From Bacillus sp. RO1 (GTDB lineage: Bacteria; Bacillota; Bacilli; Bacillales; Bacillaceae_I), in the NCBI RefSeq assembly GCF_012524115.1, contig NZ_JAAZWB010000036.1, forward strand, positions 1-36,405: 36,405 nt of DNA. Direction: 5' to 3'. The notes beneath the pieces were generated by a model. The model ran no database searches and was not told the DNA's origin. It was given only the letters and a program-made list of their open reading frames with translations. Made by a program: the position numbers and the translations under genes. Within the stretch, counting starts at the first letter, position 1. Each line of letters opens with the position of its first letter. Below are positions 1-7,151 of this stretch, piece by piece.

Positions 1-133
1 CTGCGGGGTCTCCACCTAGCGCTATCTCCCTCAGGACAAGGAAGGCTTCGGCAGCGAAACATCGCACGAAGAAAATGCGTAGCATTTTCGAGGAGTCTTC
101 GCCTTTTGCTCCAATCCACAGCTCGAATTTACA
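1..133 (+). repeat. MITE family copy A, truncated by the window edge
   Basis: This stretch matches the right two thirds of the complete element at 6297-6541, including the 58-nt internal module with the palindrome GAAAATGCgtaGCATTTTC near 73-91. It loses similarity after the segment 'gctccaatccacagct' and lacks the right terminal repeat, so it is a decayed copy. The left end lies outside the window. Confidence 0.75.
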
Positions 134-160
134 AAATACTATATAATATCAGTTTTTCAG

Positions 161-238
161 TGGCCTTCTCCGTTGCGGGGTCTCACCTGTCCCTTCCTTC
201 CGCGGGCGACTACGCGCCTTCCACTCTAATCAACTAGG
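161..238 (+). repeat. Diverged relic of a MITE-like intergenic repeat
   Basis: The segments 'gcggggtctcacc' and 'gcgccttccactctaatcaact' resemble the 'gcggggtctcccc' and 'gcctattgctccaatcaaca' parts of the family, in the same order. It is too diverged to define ends and is probably an older, related Bacillus intergenic repeat. Confidence 0.4.
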
Positions 239-263
239 GTATTTTATACACCACTAGTTTTTC
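233..263 (+). terminator. Possible hairpin terminator downstream of nrdB
   Basis: ACTAG at 233-237 and CTAGT at 254-258 flank a loop with further GGT/ACC pairing and are followed by TTTTTCTT on the plus strand. The T-rich side faces away from nrdB, so as an nrdB terminator it would be weak; no better terminator for nrdAB is visible. Confidence 0.3.
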
Positions 264-270
264 TTATTCT

Positions 271-1314
271 TTATAATTCATCAAATCCGTTGTCCACTAC
301 GTTTACTTTTGTGTATTGTCTGGATTTTTGTTCAAAGAAGTCGGATTTTCCTAGGTCGACGTCTTCGTAAGCTTTGATCCACTTTAATGGATTTGTGCGG
401 TAGCCTTCAAAAGGGCGCTCGAAACCAAGTTGATGGGCACGAACGTTGGCATAAAATTTAATATAAGCCTCAACATCTTCCAGTTCAATTCCTGCAAACT
501 GATTTCCGATAATATGTCTAGCCCATTCAATCTCCAGTTGTGCCGCCTGTTGAAAAGTCTCCTCCACAAATAGTTCCAGACTTTCTGTGTTGTGTTCTGG
601 ATATTCTTGAAGGACCTCTTTGAAGATTTTCACAAACAAATCTACGTGAATTTGCTCATCCCTGTTAATGTAATTGATCATCGTACTGGAAGAGACCATT
701 TTTTGATTTCTCGCCAAGTGATAAAAAAATGCAAAGCCCGAATAGAAGAATAGGCCTTCCAAAATAACATCATACACGATGGATTTTAGCAAATTTTCTA
801 CCGAGGGTGTTTCAGAAAATGCTTTGTAACCATCTGTAATAAAGTCATTTCTTTTTCGAAGGATGGGTTCTGTTCTCCAGTATTCAAACACCTCTTCTTG
901 CTTCTTTCTCGGCACAAGGCTTGATAGGACATAGGAGTAGGAATGGTTATGGATTACCTCTTGCTGAGCTAGCATAATCATTAGGGCATTAAGACTGGAA
1001 TCGGTCAAATAGTCCGCCACTTTGCCTGCATAGTCTGTCTGAATGCTGTCAAGAAGTGCAAGGAGTCCGATAATTTTTAAGAATGCCTCCTGTTCCTGAG
1101 GGGACAGGTGAGGAAACTGCTTGATATCTTGGGACATATTGATTTCAAAAGGCGACCAAAAGTTGGCGAGCATTTTTTTATATTTTGGATAAGCCCATGA
1201 AAATGCGACATCGTCCCAATTTAAGACATTGGAGCTTTTTCCGTTTATTATTTTGGTCGATCTATTTGGTGCTTCCACATCCATTAAGATGCGTGTTTTT
1301 AGGTGAGCATTCAT
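271..1314 (-). CDS. nrdB: Class Ia ribonucleoside-diphosphate reductase, beta (radical) subunit
   Basis: Small subunit (347 aa) of aerobic ribonucleotide reductase; it houses the diiron-tyrosyl radical that starts reduction of NDPs to dNDPs in the NrdA active site. Visible metal ligands fit the family: D89, E119, H122 (QEVIHNHSY), E186, E220 and H223 (RDEQIH), and the radical tyrosine is present at Y126. That argues against radical-Tyr-less subclasses. The start ATG has GGAG 8 nt upstream. It follows nrdA by 46 nt on the same strand, so the two form an operon driven from the B12/NrdR leader beyond nrdA. I assign Ia rather than the NrdEF class Ib usual in Bacillus because no nrdI lies beside it and the NrdA partner has an N-terminal ATP-cone-length domain. 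Family assignment is firm; the subclass is an inference. Confidence 0.93.
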   Translation of the reverse strand: MNAHLKTRILMDVEAPNRSTKIINGKSSNVLNWDDVAFSWAYPKYKKMLANFWSPFEINMSQDIKQFPHLSPQEQEAFLKIIGLLALLDSIQTDYAGKVADYLTDSSLNALMIMLAQQEVIHNHSYSYVLSSLVPRKKQEEVFEYWRTEPILRKRNDFITDGYKAFSETPSVENLLKSIVYDVILEGLFFYSGFAFFYHLARNQKMVSSSTMINYINRDEQIHVDLFVKIFKEVLQEYPEHNTESLELFVEETFQQAAQLEIEWARHIIGNQFAGIELEDVEAYIKFYANVRAHQLGFERPFEGYRTNPLKWIKAYEDVDLGKSDFFEQKSRQYTKVNVVDNGFDEL

Positions 1315-1360
1315 TTTTCATTCTCCTTTTTAGATTGCTGCAGTCACAATTGATAACGAA

Positions 1361-3622
1361 CTAACTTGAACATGATTCACATTCCTCTAATTCAGAAGAG
1401 GTGGATCGCACGTAGTAGGTTGTTTTCAATTTTTGCCTCCATGCATCAAGGTGAAGTTCAAGAAGAGCTTTGGCCTTCACAGTGTTCGTAACATACAGAT
1501 TAAAGGATATGGCTTGGTCGATATGTTTTTGCCTTGCTGCATTCTGGGCAATGCTCCAATGCTGATCAATATGATAAGCCGATTTATAAAACCAGGTTGT
1601 TTCTGCATTGAGGTCAGGTGCTGTAACTGGAATCTTGTAGTCTTTTTTCTCTTCTGAATACACCTTAAGGAAGATTGGATCAATGCTAGCAGTGCTACCG
1701 GCAATGATGGATGTGGTCGCATTGGGGGCAACCGCCATTAAATAACCGTTTCGTACCCCGTAACTAGCTACCTCAACTTGTAGTTTTTTCCAATCTAAAT
1801 CTGAGTCTGTCCCATAATTTCGTTTATTGAAGTAGTCACCGGTTTGCCAATCAGAACCTTCAAATGCAGGATAAGATCCTTTTTCTTTTGCGAGAAGTGA
1901 GCTAGCTTGGATTGTGTAATAAGCAATTTTTTCGTAAAGCTCGTTTGCATAGTGCACTGCCTCGGTTGATTCCCATTTAATCCCTTCTAGGGCTAACAAA
2001 TGATGCCAACCGAATGTCCCCAATCCAACGGCACGATATTTTTCATTGGTCATCTTTGCCTGTAGTACAGGTATAATATTTAAATCAATAACATTATCAA
2101 GCATCCGAACCTGAATGGGAATAAGTCGTTCCAGTTGGCCTTCTATTACAGTCCGAGCAAGGTTAATGGAAGATAAATTACACACAACAAAGTCTCCTGG
2201 GGTTTTAACAGTTATGATAGAGCCGTTCTCTATATATTGCGTTTTTGTTGTAGTGGCACTTTGATTTTGTGTGATTTCTGTACATAAATTCGTGCAATAG
2301 ATCATTCCTTTATGATGGTTTGGATTCATTCTGTTCACTTCATCACGATAAAACATGAATGGACTGCCAGTTTCCAGTTGCCCCTTCATGATTGCTTTCA
2401 TTATCTCAATAGCCGGCACTTTTTCTTTTGGGAGCGCTGGATGATTGACACATTCCTTATATTTTTCGCGGAAGCTGCCGCTACCTGTTTTCTCATCAAA
2501 ATAGTCTTCTAGTGAATAGCCCATTAATTGCCTAACTTCATGTGGATCAAATAAATACCAGTCTCCTCTGTTTTCCACCTGCTCCATAAAAATGTCAGGG
2601 ATGCACACCCCAGTGAAGAGGTCATGTGTACGCATACGTTCATCCCCATTGTTGAGCTTACTATCTAGAAAAGAAAAGATGTCTTTATGCCACACATCCA
2701 GATAGACTGAAATCGCTCCTTTTCGCTGACCTAGTTGATCAACACTTACGGCTGTATTGTTCAATTGTTTCATCCATGGAATCACTCCGCTTGAAACGCC
2801 TTTGAAACCACGAATATCACTGCCCCGACTCCGTATCTTTCCAAGATAAACACCTAGACCACCTCCGGATTTTGAAAGATTAGCAATGTCTGTATTACTG
2901 TCGTAAATTCCTTGTAAGCTGTCATCAACGGTATCAATAAAGCAGCTTGAGAGCTGGCCGTAAGTTTTTCCAGCATTGGCGAATGTAGGCGTGGCAACGG
3001 TCATATACAAATTGCTTAATGCCCAATAAGCTTCTTTCACGTAATGTAATCTGTTGTGCTCTTCTTTTTGCATAAGGGTCATGGCAATAATCATGAATCG
3101 TTCTTGAGGCAGTTCTAGTAAACATTTGTGATGATCTCTTGTTAAATAACGGTCAGCTAACGTTTTAAGTCCAATATAGGTAAATAGTTTATCTTTTCCA
3201 GGTTCAATGACAGCCTCTAATTCATTAATTTCTTCAGGTGTGTAAGCTTTTAGAATCTGAGTTTGATAGATTTTTTGTTCTGTTAAGCTTTTGATTAATG
3301 AATAAAAATCGGTATAAGGCTTAGAGATTTTCCTGTTTTGACACACTTCTTGCTGAAGCTTTTGTGATAGTAGCCGTGAAGCAACATAGGTCCAGTCTGG
3401 TTCAAGTTCGTCCACATGATTGAGAGCTTCTAGAATTAGTTGGTTTGCAAGTTCATGTTGATTCGATTGATGGAGCAGTTTATCCATAATCTTTGTAGCT
3501 TTCTGTAAAAATGCGTTCGTATCTAACATTGGAAACTCTGACAAAACAGTTTCTATAAGTCTCTGGTAATCTTGAAGATTAGATGCATTTTCTATCTGTC
3601 CAGTCTTGGTATGTACGGTCAT
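1361..3622 (-). CDS. nrdA: Class Ia ribonucleoside-diphosphate reductase, alpha (catalytic) subunit
   Basis: Catalytic large subunit, 753 aa from ATG 3622. A GTG nine bases upstream (3631) is also in frame, but the GGAG at 3633-3636 sits right against it while being 10 nt from the ATG, so I prefer the ATG. Catalytic residues are all visible (numbered from ATG 3622): C227 (LSSCF), N445-x-C447-x-E449 (NLCTE), C481 (VVCNLSS), the radical-transfer pair Y736-Y737 and C-terminal redox cysteines C748/C751 (ECESC). The first about 75 residues occupy the place of the ATP-cone allosteric domain, but its VxKRxG signature reads VHTKTG, so the dATP activity switch may be altered or lost. Transcribed with nrdB from a leader holding NrdR-like boxes and a cobalamin riboswitch. 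Function certain; allosteric behaviour unknown. Confidence 0.93.
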   Translation of the reverse strand: MTVHTKTGQIENASNLQDYQRLIETVLSEFPMLDTNAFLQKATKIMDKLLHQSNQHELANQLILEALNHVDELEPDWTYVASRLLSQKLQQEVCQNRKISKPYTDFYSLIKSLTEQKIYQTQILKAYTPEEINELEAVIEPGKDKLFTYIGLKTLADRYLTRDHHKCLLELPQERFMIIAMTLMQKEEHNRLHYVKEAYWALSNLYMTVATPTFANAGKTYGQLSSCFIDTVDDSLQGIYDSNTDIANLSKSGGGLGVYLGKIRSRGSDIRGFKGVSSGVIPWMKQLNNTAVSVDQLGQRKGAISVYLDVWHKDIFSFLDSKLNNGDERMRTHDLFTGVCIPDIFMEQVENRGDWYLFDPHEVRQLMGYSLEDYFDEKTGSGSFREKYKECVNHPALPKEKVPAIEIMKAIMKGQLETGSPFMFYRDEVNRMNPNHHKGMIYCTNLCTEITQNQSATTTKTQYIENGSIITVKTPGDFVVCNLSSINLARTVIEGQLERLIPIQVRMLDNVIDLNIIPVLQAKMTNEKYRAVGLGTFGWHHLLALEGIKWESTEAVHYANELYEKIAYYTIQASSLLAKEKGSYPAFEGSDWQTGDYFNKRNYGTDSDLDWKKLQVEVASYGVRNGYLMAVAPNATTSIIAGSTASIDPIFLKVYSEEKKDYKIPVTAPDLNAETTWFYKSAYHIDQHWSIAQNAARQKHIDQAISFNLYVTNTVKAKALLELHLDAWRQKLKTTYYVRSTSSELEECESCSS

Positions 3623-3651
3623 TTTTTCCACGCTCCACTTCGTTTAAAATA

Positions 3652-3837
3652 GGCTCTGTTAAACACCGCTGTTGATTTCCGCACTAGGCTTCGCTTTCCT
3701 AGGGGCGTTTGGGGAGCCTCCTCGGAAAAGCGCCTGCGGGGTCTCCCCTAAACGCTATCTCCCTCAGGAGTCTGCGCCTATTGCTCCAATCAACAGCTAG
3801 GTTGCTGCAAAAATCAACAATATGCTTTAACAGAGCC
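3652..3837 (+). mobile_element. MITE copy B (186 bp) in the nrdA leader
   Basis: Non-coding element with 12-bp perfect terminal inverted repeats, GGCTCTGTTAAA at the left end and TTTAACAGAGCC at the right, flanked by an exact 8-bp direct repeat TTAAAATA (3644-3651 and 3838-3845) that I read as the target-site duplication. Compared with copy C (6297-6541) it lacks a 58-nt internal segment bounded by AGGA repeats. It lies between the riboswitch terminator and the nrdA start codon, so it is transcribed in the nrdAB leader. No transposase is encoded; a full-length parent must be elsewhere. 8-bp duplications fit IS6- or ISL3-type transposases, but I cannot name the parent. Confidence 0.88.
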
Positions 3838-3840
3838 TTA

Positions 3841-3873
3841 AAATAAAAAAATCCACTCAATGGTTGAGTGGAT
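3841..3873 (-). terminator. Intrinsic terminator of the cobalamin riboswitch
   Basis: On the minus strand a 10-bp stem (ATCCACTCAA/TTGAGTGGAT, 3851-3873, 3-nt loop) is followed by TTTTTTATTT. It lies about 150 nt after the cobalamin aptamer and before nrdA, as expected for a transcriptional OFF switch. GTTGAG in the minus-strand leader at 3999-4004 could pair with CTCAAC of the 5' stem arm as an antiterminator (inference). Confidence 0.85.
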
Positions 3874-4021
3874 CAAACGATCATAGATAGAAGGAAAGAA
3901 TGCAGGGAGGGGTTAATAAGGATATAGGTGAATGTATCACCAAAAATCAAAGAAACCCTGTTCTGCTTTTACCATGTTCTATGTATCGTTTCATCTTCTC
4001 AACTCCCGAAGAAAAGAAACT

Positions 4022-4206
4022 AAATCGGTAAAGGCAGGTCTCCTGACTCGTGCTTCTTCCTATTCTGAGCCTTCCCATACAAGAGCCGTTAAGCGTTCAT
4101 GTACAGTGGTTTCTCAAAATCGTCTGCACTTACAGTTGCGGGGACAGTCCCGGATTCTCACCGGCTTCCCTATTAAGTCTATAAAAAGACACCTTTAACG
4201 TAGAAT
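4022..4206 (-). promoter_or_regulatory. Cobalamin (adenosylcobalamin-type) riboswitch aptamer
   Basis: Read on the minus strand, the hallmark B12-box segments occur in order: AAAGGTGtc, GGGAAgccGGTGAGAAtCCGG, GGGACTGTCCCCGCAACTGTAAG, and the 3' AGTCAGGAGACCTGCC. Spacing and the roughly 180-nt length fit the family. The aptamer precedes the terminator at 3841-3873 and the nrdA gene. Known members repress transcription or translation when coenzyme B12 binds; here repression of a B12-independent reductase when B12 is available is the natural reading. Confidence 0.93.
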
Positions 4207-4212
4207 GTTGAA

Positions 4213-4228
4213 ATACTATATGTAGTTA
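4213..4228 (-). promoter_or_regulatory. Promoter-proximal NrdR-like box
   Basis: The minus-strand sequence TAACTACATATAGTAT agrees at 12 of 16 positions with the NrdR box pattern ACACTATATATAGTGT. It contains a TATAGT that may be the -10 element and lies just upstream of the riboswitch aptamer. Confidence 0.6.
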
Positions 4229-4244
4229 TGGTTTCGCTAAAATC

Positions 4245-4260
4245 AATCTATATATGGTGT
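4245..4260 (-). promoter_or_regulatory. Promoter-distal NrdR-like box
   Basis: The minus-strand sequence ACACCATATATAGATT agrees at 13 of 16 positions with the NrdR pattern. It is separated from the proximal box by 16 bp (32 bp centre to centre, about three helical turns), the spacing typical for paired NrdR boxes. This geometry is the main support for both sites. Confidence 0.65.
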
Positions 4261-4268
4261 TGGATAGA

Positions 4269-4284
4269 ATGATAGTACTATCAT
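4269..4284. promoter_or_regulatory. 16-bp perfect palindrome upstream of the nrd control region
   Basis: ATGATAGTACTATCAT is a perfect inverted repeat, 8 bp beyond the distal NrdR-like box. It resembles a Fur/PerR-type TGATAAT inverted repeat but lacks the central base and has GT in place of AT. The cognate regulator is unknown. Confidence 0.35.
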
Positions 4285-4342
4285 AAAGGAATCACAAACA
4301 AATGGCAAGACATTTTTGGAGGGTTCGACGAGAAGGTGGAAA

Positions 4343-4378
4343 AACCTGCCGGGGTCTGACCCCCGGCAGGTTTTTTTT
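4343..4378. terminator. Strong bidirectional terminator after the STAS gene
   Basis: A 12-bp GC-rich stem, AACCTGCCGGGG/CCCCGGCAGGTT, has T runs on both sides (TTTTT read on the minus strand, TTTTTTTT on the plus). The minus-strand STAS gene ends within it: its stop codon is at 4377-4379. Confidence 0.9.
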
Positions 4379-5204
4379 ATTGTTCCTGTAATACTTGCGC
4401 AATAGAACCGCAAATTTGAATGTCTTTAAGGTTGAGTCCTGAGTTGATGAACTGTAGGCTGAGTTCTGGTCGCAGGCCTGTTATGATTGGTGTGATGCCA
4501 ATTAGTTTGAGAGATCGAATCAGCAGGTCCATGGTGTGCAAAACGGTTCCGTCTAAACGATAAACACCTGAAAAGTCAATAATAAGGTTGGATATTGAAA
4601 GGTTCTTACTTTTTTCCAGTGTTTCTTCTATCAATATCCCAGCGCGAACCTCATCAATTTCTCCGACAAGCGGCAGCACCCCTAACCCTTTTTGTAAAGG
4701 GACTATTGGAATGGATAGTCGAATGTAAGTAGCTTTTGTTTCTAACATTTTCTGTTCAGTAGCAATGGAGAAGGCATGACTGAATCCATAGACGATAATA
4801 TTAAAGATTTCATCTATTAGGATAAAAATATCTGTAATTTGGTTCATGTTAAACCCGTCTTTAAAACCTTCTCTTTGAATAAAGGCCCATAGACATTTTT
4901 TATATAACGTCATATTAGAAAGTGTTTCTTCCAGTGATCCGCCAGACTTCACAGACATAAATCCTACAGATTCTCCCCATTCTTTGGCACGGTCTAAAAC
5001 TTTATTTTTAGGGTCTTGGACATATTCGCCCAAGAATACTAATAATGTTCGGAAGATTTCCTTGATCTGAGCCTCAATTGCTTCATCTCTATATTGCGGT
5101 ACATTAGGATAAGCATTTTGAATTTCCAATAGCATGCTAGCAGCTACTTCATTCTTCATATCTATTAATTTTTGACCTATAAGGAAGTGGGACGTCTTAG
5201 TCAT
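4377..5204 (-). CDS. RsbR-family STAS domain protein (stressosome-type)
   Basis: A 275-aa protein with an N-terminal helical domain (about 1-150) with globin-like length and a C-terminal STAS domain (about 160-272: PIVPLQKGLGVLPLVGEID, IIDFSGV, GITPIITGLRPE). This matches the RsbR paralogues (about 265-280 aa) that assemble stressosomes with RsbS and RsbT and control sigma-B. In those, Thr/Ser residues in the STAS loop are phosphorylated by RsbT. Here the loop reads RLDGTVLHTM, so the usual D-T pair is interrupted by Gly, and the second site is followed by GLRPE with T preserved before it (PIITG). It is monocistronic, facing the aldo/keto reductase, without rsbS/rsbT beside it. It may be a sensory paralogue; the exact family member cannot be named. 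Confidence 0.75.
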   Translation of the reverse strand: MTKTSHFLIGQKLIDMKNEVAASMLLEIQNAYPNVPQYRDEAIEAQIKEIFRTLLVFLGEYVQDPKNKVLDRAKEWGESVGFMSVKSGGSLEETLSNMTLYKKCLWAFIQREGFKDGFNMNQITDIFILIDEIFNIIVYGFSHAFSIATEQKMLETKATYIRLSIPIVPLQKGLGVLPLVGEIDEVRAGILIEETLEKSKNLSISNLIIDFSGVYRLDGTVLHTMDLLIRSLKLIGITPIITGLRPELSLQFINSGLNLKDIQICGSIAQVLQEQ

Positions 5205-5310
5205 GGTAAGATCCTTTCTTAATTCAAGTTGTATTTTATTTTCTATTTTAATTTAAAGTCCCAAAGATGTATATCTTTTAATAGGTAAGAATAGGAAATG
5301 AGCAGTATTT

Positions 5311-5340
5311 TTGGCTAATTGTACTTAAAAGAGGTATAAT
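5311..5340 (+). promoter_or_regulatory. Sigma-A-type promoter of the aldo/keto reductase gene
   Basis: TTGGCT (5311-5316), an 18-bp spacer and a consensus TATAAT (5335-5340) precede the ATG at 5372. Confidence 0.6.
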
Positions 5341-5371
5341 TTCTTATTATTAAATTTATAGGAGTGTTAAT

Positions 5372-6274
5372 ATGGAAAGAGTTCAGTTAGCAGAAGATGT
5401 TTCCCTTTCTAGAATTGTTCATGGAATGTGGCGATTGAATGATTGGGGTTACAGCAAGGAAGAGGTTGTGGATTTTATAGAAAACTGTTTGGATCTTGGC
5501 GTTACGAGCTTTGATCATGCAGATATTTACGGCAATTACACAGTGGAAGAGAAATTTGGCGAAGCACTCGCATTAAAGCCATCCTTAAGAGAAACGATTG
5601 AAATAGTGACAAAGTGTGGAATCAAGTTGATTTCCTCCAATAGACCTGAGCATAAAATTAAATATTATGATACAAGCAGAGAGCACATCATCCAATCTGC
5701 AGAACGATCATTAAGAAATTTCCAAACCGACTATATTGATGTCTTATTAATACATAGACCAGATCCAATGATGGACCCAAGTGAAGTAGCTGAGGCATTC
5801 GCTCAGTTAAAAAGGGAAGGAAAGGTAAAACGTTTTGGCGTATCCAACTTTGCTCCTTCACAATTTAAGATGCTTAGCTCCTACTTAGATGAACCGTTAG
5901 TTACAAATCAAATTGAAATTGCGGCTACTCACTTGGAACACTTTGAAAAAGGTACTATTGAACAGTGCCAAATGGACCGAATTTCTCCAATGGCATGGTC
6001 GCCTCTAGGCGGAGGAAGTATCTTCACTAGTACAGATGACAATGTTAATCGAGTGAGGAATGTGATAGAGAAAATACAAGCTGAAACTGGTGCTACATCA
6101 ATGGACCAAGTGCTATATGCTTGGTTATTAACGCATCCTGCTAAAATTATTCCAATAGTTGGCTCTGGAAAGCTAGAAAGAGTAAAGTCTGCGGTGTCAT
6201 CATTGAATATCCAACTTTCTAAACAGCAGTGGTTTGAGATTTTAGAAGCGTCTAAAGGTAAAGAAGTAGATTAA
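5372..6274 (+). CDS. Aldo/keto reductase (YdhF-like subfamily)
   Basis: A 300-aa NADPH-dependent oxidoreductase of the AKR TIM-barrel superfamily. The catalytic tetrad is visible: D48 and Y53 (FDHADIYG), K81 (TKCGI) and H128 (LLIHRPD); VGSGK near 260-264 belongs to the cofactor phosphate region. The sequence pattern (SRIVHGMWRLNDWG at the start, MAWSPLGGG in the middle) resembles the E. coli YdhF-type enzymes. GGAG lies 7 nt before the ATG. It is monocistronic with its own promoter; a MITE copy sits between its stop and the terminator at 6551-6576. The physiological substrate cannot be inferred. Confidence 0.88.
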   Translation: MERVQLAEDVSLSRIVHGMWRLNDWGYSKEEVVDFIENCLDLGVTSFDHADIYGNYTVEEKFGEALALKPSLRETIEIVTKCGIKLISSNRPEHKIKYYDTSREHIIQSAERSLRNFQTDYIDVLLIHRPDPMMDPSEVAEAFAQLKREGKVKRFGVSNFAPSQFKMLSSYLDEPLVTNQIEIAATHLEHFEKGTIEQCQMDRISPMAWSPLGGGSIFTSTDDNVNRVRNVIEKIQAETGATSMDQVLYAWLLTHPAKIIPIVGSGKLERVKSAVSSLNIQLSKQQWFEILEASKGKEVD

Positions 6275-6296
6275 CTTTCATTATATTTTAATAATA

Positions 6297-6541
6297 AGCT
6301 CTGTTAAACAACGCTGTTGATTTCCGCACTAGGCTTCGCTTTCCTAGGGGCGGTTTGGGGAGCCTCCTCGGAAAAGCGCCTGCGGGGTCTCCCCTTAACG
6401 CTATCTCCCTCAGGACAAGGAAGGCTTCGACAGCGAAACATCGCACGAAGAAAATGCGTAGCATTTTCGAGGAGTCTTCGCCTATTGCTCCAATCAACAG
6501 CTGGGTTGCTGCAAAAATCAACAATATGCTTTAACAGAGCC
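6297..6541 (+). mobile_element. MITE copy C, complete (245 bp)
   Basis: Same family as copy B with terminal repeats AGCTCTGTTAAA/TTTAACAGAGCC (first base changed G to A). The flanks are TAATAATA (6289-6296) and TAATAAAA (6542-6549), an 8-bp target duplication with one mismatch. It contains the 58-nt internal module absent from copy B, including the palindrome GAAAATGCgtaGCATTTTC. It separates the aldo/keto reductase gene from its terminator. Open frames over it (75-78 codons on both strands) are by-products of the inverted repeats, not genes. Confidence 0.88.
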
Positions 6542-6550
6542 TAATAAAAA

Positions 6551-6576
6551 AACCAGGACCATTGTCCTGGTTTTTT
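6551..6576. terminator. Bidirectional terminator between aldo/keto reductase and the small membrane protein
   Basis: The 9-bp stem AACCAGGAC/GTCCTGGTT is flanked by A7 on the left and T6 on the right, so it can end transcripts from both sides. Confidence 0.88.
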
Positions 6577-6610
6577 ATGTAGGAAATACCATTAATTTAC
6601 TGGGGTACCA

Positions 6611-6841
6611 TTAAAATTTTAACTGATTGTTTCGTTTTTTCATGTGTTTTTTATAGATATCCGAGAAAAACATCATTCCTATAAAACCAAAAATCACGTA
6701 GGATAAATTAAAATACAATGCTGGATCAATTCTAATATGATCTCCACCTGCAGCAACTTTAATTATTTGATATGAATCTAAAGCCAGTTTTGCAACAATA
6801 AGAACAAATATCGCAACGATTACCCTCCAAAGTAGTTTCAT
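6611..6841 (-). CDS. Small two-helix membrane protein, unknown function
   Basis: A 76-aa hydrophobic protein with two predicted membrane helices (about 5-22 and 46-62), a short polar stretch between them (GGDHIRIDP) and a very basic C-terminus (KKHMKKRNNQ), suggesting a cytoplasmic tail. A good Shine-Dalgarno, GGAGGGG, lies 6 nt before the ATG, which supports real translation. It is transcribed alone toward the bidirectional terminator. I do not recognise the family. Confidence 0.65.
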   Translation of the reverse strand: MKLLWRVIVAIFVLIVAKLALDSYQIIKVAAGGDHIRIDPALYFNLSYVIFGFIGMMFFSDIYKKHMKKRNNQLKF

Positions 6842-7151
6842 TTAAACCCCTCCATTAATTGCATGAAAAATTTTCTATTTGTAAATGCTATAAAAGTTAA
6901 AATAGTGGGTAATTAAAAATAGAAATCAGTTGTTAAATATATCAAAATTCTAAAAGGAAAACAACCCGACTTTCGGTCTTTTTATTGTGTATTATAACAG
7001 GTGTAAGGAAAATGGTCTATCATAAATCACTTTACATAAATAAAAATACACCGTAGAATGAAAAAAGTCGCCTTTTGTCGATTCGAAAGGGGAAGTCTCC
7101 GGTGTTTGAAAAGAGAAATTTTATTAGTATAACAAAAGGGAGGGTTTCGAT
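6842..7151 (+). promoter_or_regulatory. Intergenic region with the promoter and leader of the symporter gene
   Basis: About 310 bp without a gene. A plausible sigma-A promoter is TTTACA (7031-7036), 17 bp, TAGAAT (7054-7059). The transcript would start with an about 85-nt leader in which CCTTT (7073-7077) and AAAGG (7088-7092) can form a short stem. ACACCG (7048-7053) and CGGTGT (7100-7105) are also complementary but overlap the promoter. No known riboswitch is recognised. AT-rich DNA at 6842-6960 shows nothing else. Confidence 0.5.

Noticed and set aside
3932-4198. Plus-strand 88-codon frame
   Set aside because: It is antisense to the cobalamin riboswitch, whose conserved bases explain the sequence.
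6288-6544. Open frames of 75-78 codons on both strands
   Set aside because: They lie wholly inside the MITE and arise from its inverted repeats; no ribosome sites and no resemblance to proteins.
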